From NCBI GenBank assembly GCA_002085285.1, contig NATK01000070.1, positions 1 to 11,390 on the forward strand: DNA of 11,390 bases, given 5' to 3'. The position numbers were made by a program, and so were the translations under genes. Below are positions 7,472-11,390 of this stretch, one piece after another. How positions within the stretch are numbered: position 1 is the stretch's first letter; every line of letters starts with the position of its first letter. The notes below the pieces were generated by a model. That model was not told the DNA's origin, ran no database searches, and saw nothing but the letters and a program-made list of their open reading frames with translations. Source of the stretch: Candidatus Latescibacteria bacterium 4484_7 (lineage in GTDB: Bacteria; Krumholzibacteriota; Krumholzibacteriia; Krumholzibacteriales; Krumholzibacteriaceae).

Positions 7472-8172
7472 ACTTCAGACTATATTCGGAAAATGATCGC
7501 AATTTTCCTCTACCTCCAGAACCTGCCTCTACTATAAACGTGGTGAGAACGATCGAAATAAGCGCCTCGAACGAAGTCGAAAACATCTATTTCGACAAAC
7601 TCCTCGAGCCCTTCGAGATAACATTCCACTATCCATCCTACGCTATCGGCCAGATAGATGAAAACCTGCTCGCCGTATATGAATTCAACCGAGTGACGAA
7701 CACATGGGTCCTCGTCGGAGGCAATGTGAACCCCTTTGGAAACCTCGTCACCGTTGATGTACAAAAAACAGGCACGTACGGGCTTTTCTACGACCCAAGC
7801 TTTAAATACAATCCAGGCGAGGTGTTCAGCGGTGTTGTCTTTTCACCGAACCCGTTCTCTCCGAACGGTGACGGGATCTACGACGAGACGAATATCAGCT
7901 TCTACCTCACCAAGGAAGCGACGGTCACGATCGAAATATACAATATAGACGGATACAGGGTGAAGATTCTCAAGAAACGCTTTGCCTTTACGGCGGAAGA
8001 CACTCCGGACAAGAAGCCGAGGAGAGTGACCGGTCTCGTATGGGACGGCAAAGACAACATGGGACATGTGGTCCCCTACGGAATCTATGTGGCGAGGTTC
8101 ACCGTGACATTCTCACAGGCCGCCGGCCAGAGAACGATCAGGGTGAACAAGGCAGTCGCCGTTATTAAATAG
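7468..8172 (+). CDS. Displaced C-terminal part of the giant secreted protein, with FlgD-type Ig / sorting-like domain
   Basis: This 234-codon frame overlaps the end of the giant gene by 4 bp (ATGA) but does not look like an independent gene. It has no signal peptide, only a weak Shine-Dalgarno, and starts in mid-domain. Reading this frame upstream of the ATG gives DLPDGYS, so DGYSMNFRLYSENDRNFP reads as one smooth strand of an Ig-like domain begun in the previous frame. Residues 20-110 form a beta-rich region ending GTYGLFYDP. Residues about 122-232 form a FlgD-Ig/CHU_C-like C-terminal domain (GVVFSPNPFSPNGDGIYDET, later WDGKDNMGHVVPYGIYVARF). Such domains end secreted proteins in FCB-group bacteria and often serve for sorting or surface attachment. 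Translational coupling through the ATGA overlap is possible, but a product without a signal peptide would stay in the cytoplasm. Confidence 0.85.
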   Translation: MNFRLYSENDRNFPLPPEPASTINVVRTIEISASNEVENIYFDKLLEPFEITFHYPSYAIGQIDENLLAVYEFNRVTNTWVLVGGNVNPFGNLVTVDVQKTGTYGLFYDPSFKYNPGEVFSGVVFSPNPFSPNGDGIYDETNISFYLTKEATVTIEIYNIDGYRVKILKKRFAFTAEDTPDKKPRRVTGLVWDGKDNMGHVVPYGIYVARFTVTFSQAAGQRTIRVNKAVAVIK

Positions 8173-8179
8173 AGAGGTG
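8172..8179 (+). promoter_or_regulatory. Ribosome binding site supporting a TTG start
   Basis: GAGAGGTG overlaps the upstream stop codon and lies 8 nt before the TTG at 8188. No ATG at a fitting distance would leave the signal peptide intact, so this site decides the non-standard start. Confidence 0.7.
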
Positions 8180-8187
8180 CAAATCGT

Positions 8188-9072
8188 TTGAAAGAGATTC
8201 CTGGAAAGATTGCTTCAGCAGTTGCGGTGATGACAATCGTAGCAACCCTGTCGACAACAGCTAAGGCCGACTTCCGCAACATGCGGATAGGACCCCGCCC
8301 CAGGGCGATGGGCTCGGCGTTCGTCGCCGTCGCCAACGACGCAAACGCCGTCTACTGGAACCCTGCCGGAATGGTTTTCATCGACAGATTCGAACTCACC
8401 GGCTGCAGAACCATGCTCTATTCGGTGGACGACCTTTCAAACGATTTCCTGAGCGGCGTCTATAGCACACGCTTCGCTTCATTCGGGCTGAGCTGGATGA
8501 GACTCGGCCTCAAAGACATCTACCACGAGGACACGATCAATCTCGCCGTCGCCCGACGCATGCCGTTCTTGAAGGGTCTTTCAGCCGGTCTCAGCTTCAA
8601 GCTTTTCGTCCTATCCGCCCCGGGCTACGAGAAGTACAACGACCCGGGGTTCAAAGGAAGAGACATAGCCCCCTCATACGACATAGGAGTTCACTACAGC
8701 TCGGGTGGCAACTGGACACTCGGTTTCGTCCTCTACAATGTGAACGAACCGAAGCTCAAACTCATAGAAACCACGAAAACACCCGATCCCGTTTACAGGG
8801 AATACTCGCTTGGAGTAAGCTACATTTTCAGAGGAATGCTTCTTACGACCTTTGAACTCAAGACCCTCTACGGCGAGCAGACAAAGACAGTGGGTAGATT
8901 CGGAAGTGAAATATGGTTCTTCGATGCCGTGGCCCTGAGAGGAGGCTTCGAACGGGAACACATGACGGCTGGCTTCGGGCTTAAGGGTAATTACTGGCAG
9001 ATCGATCTGATGCTCGAGACGCACTACGAGCTCGGCAACACATATCAGTTCTCCGCCACCATAAGAATGTAA
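8188..9072 (+). CDS. PorV/UPF0164-like outer-membrane beta-barrel protein
   Basis: This 294-residue protein is exported and predicted to sit in the outer membrane. The TTG start is supported by a good Shine-Dalgarno 8 nt upstream. Residues 1-27 are a signal peptide (cleavage at AKA|DF). The family signature follows at about 33-62 as RIGPRPRAMGSAFVAVANDA then NAVYWNPAG, the hallmark N-terminus of PorV/PorQ, UPF0164 and more distant FadL-like proteins. The rest alternates amphipathic strands (GLSWMRLGL, AGLSFKLFVL, YSLGVSYIF, WQIDLMLETHYELG) and ends TYQFSATIRM. The gene starts 16 bp after the FlgD-Ig frame, so it is cotranscribed with it. PorV is the outer-membrane shuttle for C-terminal domain cargo in type IX secretion. 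Whether this relative handles the giant protein is an inference from adjacency and family. Confidence 0.85.
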   Translation: MKEIPGKIASAVAVMTIVATLSTTAKADFRNMRIGPRPRAMGSAFVAVANDANAVYWNPAGMVFIDRFELTGCRTMLYSVDDLSNDFLSGVYSTRFASFGLSWMRLGLKDIYHEDTINLAVARRMPFLKGLSAGLSFKLFVLSAPGYEKYNDPGFKGRDIAPSYDIGVHYSSGGNWTLGFVLYNVNEPKLKLIETTKTPDPVYREYSLGVSYIFRGMLLTTFELKTLYGEQTKTVGRFGSEIWFFDAVALRGGFEREHMTAGFGLKGNYWQIDLMLETHYELGNTYQFSATIRM

Positions 9073-9087
9073 CGAGGTACGGACAAA

Positions 9088-10710
9088 ATGCATTCAGCAG
9101 TAAATAAATATGTACGAACATTACAGACCGCCCTGTTGTCGGTGTTCCTCGTTTCGATATGCTTATCGAACGCATTCGCCGTCTCCAAGTTCGAAGGATA
9201 TTACGAAATAGAGGCGAGTCTTCAAAGAATGGAAAGACACTGGCAGTTCGGACCACCCGACGCCGAAGGCATGCCGAGACACTACATGGAGCTCAAGTAT
9301 TTCAGCTATCCACAGAACAATATGGAAAGCTTCTTTAAGTTCCGTGTCGAATCGAACAGAGACGAATACCTCACCCCCGAGATTGAATACAAGAACCCCC
9401 TGTACATCGGAGCCGAAGGACACCTCAAATTTAAGGGCGACAAATGGGAAACATACCTATTCTACCGGCAGAACAGATTCTGGATTCCCGATGAGCCGTT
9501 GCTCAATCTCGTCGATCAGGACAAGATAAAAAATGACAACTGGGGACCCCAGTCGAGCGGTATCAGAGCAGACTTCTGGAACATCGATCTATGGAAGGTA
9601 AAAGGACTCGGCGGAACATTCATATACTTCGACGACGGCTCTACATTCAACTGGACGGGTAATCCGAAGGATCAGATCGCTGACGGAACGGACAATCTGA
9701 TCATGAGACTGAGAAAGAAATCGTTCGGCGACAGAATAGAGATGGGAACAATGTTCTTGAGGAAGGACTGGACAAATACCAGCGTGCCGAAACATTACCT
9801 CGGCTCGAGCTACAACAACGTCTACTCATTCGACCTGGCATTCTACCCGAGAAACATCGTTAGAACCGGCCTGTCGTTGGGTCCTTTGAACCTCGAGAAC
9901 TCAAGCTGGATCACAGAGTACGCTGTGAGCAAAGACCCGTTCCAGATAGAAACGAGCGAAATAAGAAGCAATGAAAACAAGTTTGCATTCTCCACCGAGG
10001 TGCGTAACGTAAGAATATCGAACCTGATCCTCCACGCATGGTACAACAACTTCGGCGAGAATTTCAGAGACTACCTTTCGAGGAGATTCGACGAGGAGAG
10101 GAATTTCAACAGAAAACAGTATCACATCGAGGGTATCTTTCTCGTTCCAAAAAAGGCCATAACAGCCACTGTTTCCTACGATTTTTACAAAAAAAGAATC
10201 ATCGACGAGGAGGGCGGAAAACTGAGGCCCTCGTACAACCTCTACTCGGAACTCTACATCGAGTTTATAAAGGGATTCAAGGGAAAAATCGGATACAACA
10301 GGTGGCACGGCTTTGACGCCTCTGGAGAGGTGTTCGATTTCTACACATACCCCAACCTATTCGTCGAGCTATCCGTAGAAAACAAACTTGCGAAGGTCAG
10401 GATTCAGGCGAGAATGAGGGATTTCGGAACGTTCAGGGAAGTTGTTGCTTACGGCTACGACATGGAATTCAACGCTACGGGCAAACTCAAGGGCTACTTT
10501 AGAATCCTGAACGTTAACGAAGAAACGGAGGCGAGGGCCACCGTATTTGCGCAGATCAGATACGACACCGGTTACGGAGCCGAGTTCTTTGTGGAGTACG
10601 GTGATCCGTGGCAGAGCGAGTTCCTCGTCAATACGGACCACTTCGTAAACGAGTACTCACAGGATCGGATCACACACAGGATCAAAGCGTTCATGAAAAT
10701 TTATTTCTGA
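9088..10710 (+). CDS. Predicted outer-membrane beta-barrel protein of unrecognised family
   Basis: This 540-residue exported protein matches no family I recognise. The ATG at 9088 has a Shine-Dalgarno-like GAGGT about 9 nt upstream. Residues 1-31 are a signal peptide (cleavage at AFA|VS). The mature protein is rich in aromatic residues and made of alternating amphipathic strands (YMELKYFSYP, SFFKFRVES, KWETYLFYRQNRF, ATVFAQIRYDTGYGAEFFVEYGD). It ends IKAFMKIYF, with the terminal phenylalanine that marks many barrels assembled by the BAM complex. Its position, 15 bp after the PorV-like gene and 10 bp before the CBM48 gene, suggests a pore or porin in the same surface glucan system. Weak resemblance of its N-terminal part to the barrel part of the next gene suggests the two may be related. 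Substrate and function are not visible. Confidence 0.82.
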   Translation: MHSAVNKYVRTLQTALLSVFLVSICLSNAFAVSKFEGYYEIEASLQRMERHWQFGPPDAEGMPRHYMELKYFSYPQNNMESFFKFRVESNRDEYLTPEIEYKNPLYIGAEGHLKFKGDKWETYLFYRQNRFWIPDEPLLNLVDQDKIKNDNWGPQSSGIRADFWNIDLWKVKGLGGTFIYFDDGSTFNWTGNPKDQIADGTDNLIMRLRKKSFGDRIEMGTMFLRKDWTNTSVPKHYLGSSYNNVYSFDLAFYPRNIVRTGLSLGPLNLENSSWITEYAVSKDPFQIETSEIRSNENKFAFSTEVRNVRISNLILHAWYNNFGENFRDYLSRRFDEERNFNRKQYHIEGIFLVPKKAITATVSYDFYKKRIIDEEGGKLRPSYNLYSELYIEFIKGFKGKIGYNRWHGFDASGEVFDFYTYPNLFVELSVENKLAKVRIQARMRDFGTFREVVAYGYDMEFNATGKLKGYFRILNVNEETEARATVFAQIRYDTGYGAEFFVEYGDPWQSEFLVNTDHFVNEYSQDRITHRIKAFMKIYF

Positions 10711-10720
10711 GAGGGAAGTC

Positions 10721-11284
10721 ATGAATCACAAAAAGCAGAGTGCAATGAATTACAGCAGGAATAAAACACTCGCAATGTCTGCTGCGGCGTTGCTGGCAGT
10801 GTTTGCAATATTCCTGGCGGCGGTCTCAGCCCACGCATCGGTTGAAAAGGTCGAAGGCGGAATAAAGTTTGTCTACTACGATCCCGATGCGGGCACGGTG
10901 TTCTTGGCCGGCACATTCAACAACTGGAATGCCACGGCGACCCCGATGAAAAGGGATGACAAAGGATACTGGTCCGTTGTGATGAAACTTTCCCCAGGAA
11001 AACACGAGTACAAATTCGTCGTTGACGGTGCATGGATAACAGATCTCGAAAATCCAAACACCAAGCCCGATCCATACGGTGGAGTAAACTCGGTAGTAGA
11101 GATCGACAACAAGGGCGACATCGTCCAAAGAGGAGCTGTGAAAAGGCTATCCAACACCCCTCTCAATGCCAGAGTTCTTATCGGGGGAAGATATCTAGCT
11201 CGAATGATCACAGAGAAGAACGTCGAAGACGATCCACGCTGGCGTATGCAGAGGCCAAGGCACAAGGTCAAGGCACAAGGTTGA
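10721..11284 (+). CDS. CBM48 glycogen/starch-binding domain protein, truncated by a 13-bp tandem duplication
   Basis: As written the frame gives 187 residues: a signal peptide (about 1-39, cleavage at AHA|SV) and a CBM48/AMPK-type glycogen-binding domain (about 45-128). That domain shows FLAGTFNNWN, GYWSVVMKLSPGKHEYKFVVDGAW and the closing NPNTKPDPYGG. Trp69, Trp84 and Trp105 match the aromatic residues that stack on alpha-glucan in this family. A spacer leads to LNARVLIGGRYLARMI, which looks like the first barrel strand. The last codons (KAQG-stop) are an artefact of the 13-bp duplication; with one copy the frame continues RPRHKVDLNFNITISD to the window end. The ATG at 10721 has GAGGGA just upstream. 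CBM48 usually sits on cytoplasmic glycogen enzymes, so its place on an exported, probably outer-membrane protein is notable. It most likely captures starch or glycogen at the cell surface. Confidence 0.88.
   Translation: MNHKKQSAMNYSRNKTLAMSAAALLAVFAIFLAAVSAHASVEKVEGGIKFVYYDPDAGTVFLAGTFNNWNATATPMKRDDKGYWSVVMKLSPGKHEYKFVVDGAWITDLENPNTKPDPYGGVNSVVEIDNKGDIVQRGAVKRLSNTPLNARVLIGGRYLARMITEKNVEDDPRWRMQRPRHKVKAQG
11256..11281 (+). repeat. Perfect 13-bp tandem duplication that breaks the CBM48 gene
   Basis: Two identical adjacent copies of CAAGGCACAAGGT occupy 11256-11268 and 11269-11281. Each unit itself contains CAAGG twice, seven bases apart, so the site is prone to slippage. Thirteen is not a multiple of three, so the second copy changes the reading frame and brings in a TGA at 11282-11284. 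Deleting either copy gives an open frame through to base 11390. Confidence 0.97.
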
Positions 11285-11390
11285 CCTGAATTTCAACATA
11301 ACGATAAGCGACATGGTGCACGGCTATACGAGGATGAGGTTCGACAGCGGAAGGAACCTGTTTCAACCGAACAACATCTCTGCTTATCTC
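11280..11390 (+). pseudogene. Out-of-frame continuation of the CBM48 protein: outer-membrane barrel part (runs off window)
   Basis: This frame is one shift away from the CBM48 frame and open for 37 codons to the window edge. It begins VDLNFNITISDMVHG and continues YTRMRFDSGRNLFQPNNI. It follows naturally from MQRPRHK of the upstream part once one 13-bp copy is removed. Alternating polar and hydrophobic residues with aromatics fit transmembrane beta-strands and periplasmic turns of an outer-membrane barrel. It has no ribosome binding site or start of its own that would suggest a separate gene. It is listed as a broken-gene fragment; if the duplication is a sequence error, it is simply part of the CBM48 gene. 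Confidence 0.75.

Noticed and set aside
1..11390. CRISPR arrays, tRNA or rRNA genes, insertion sequences
   Set aside because: None seen: no regularly spaced repeats, no cloverleaf-like or rRNA-like stretches, and no transposase-like reading frames on either strand.

Overview
The window looks like chromosomal DNA of a Gram-negative (diderm) bacterium, probably from the FCB group or a related candidate phylum. The reasons are a giant secreted multi-domain protein ending in a FlgD-type Ig / T9SS-like C-terminal domain, a PorV/UPF0164-like outer-membrane protein directly after it, and further outer-membrane beta-barrels. Base composition is near half G+C. Arginine is often AGA/AGG and isoleucine often ATA, which is common in thermophiles; this is only suggestive. 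I cannot name the species.

Layout. The left third lies on the minus strand. Read in the direction of transcription it holds a hexapeptide-repeat acetyltransferase (2858-2304), a maltose/maltodextrin-type ABC substrate-binding lipoprotein (2184-868) and the first 233 codons of a MalF-type permease (701 to the window edge). A divergent non-coding region (2859-3082) separates this from a plus-strand operon that runs to the right edge with gaps of only 10-16 bp. The operon encodes a roughly 1,460-residue secreted protein (3083-7471), its C-terminal continuation in another frame (7468-8172), a PorV/UPF0164-like outer-membrane protein (8188-9072), a 540-residue predicted beta-barrel of no family I recognise (9088-10710), and an outer-membrane protein with an N-terminal CBM48 glycogen/starch-binding domain (from 10721).

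How the genes may work together. Several independent signs point to alpha-glucans: the MalE/MalF-like transporter, the glucodextranase C-terminal-like and CBM9/DOMON-like modules in the giant protein, and CBM48 in the last gene. I infer a cell-surface system that binds alpha-glucans and passes oligosaccharides through outer-membrane barrels to the ABC importer. It would be analogous to a Sus system, but no SusC/SusD pair, glycoside hydrolase or transporter ATPase is visible here.

Two plus-strand genes are broken in frame. The giant gene loses frame between 7432 and 7468, as if one base were missing, which cuts off its C-terminal sorting-like domain. The CBM48 gene carries a perfect 13-bp tandem duplication (11256-11281); removing one copy restores an open frame to the window end. 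These could be assembly errors, real mutations or slippage-type switching, and the sequence alone cannot decide.
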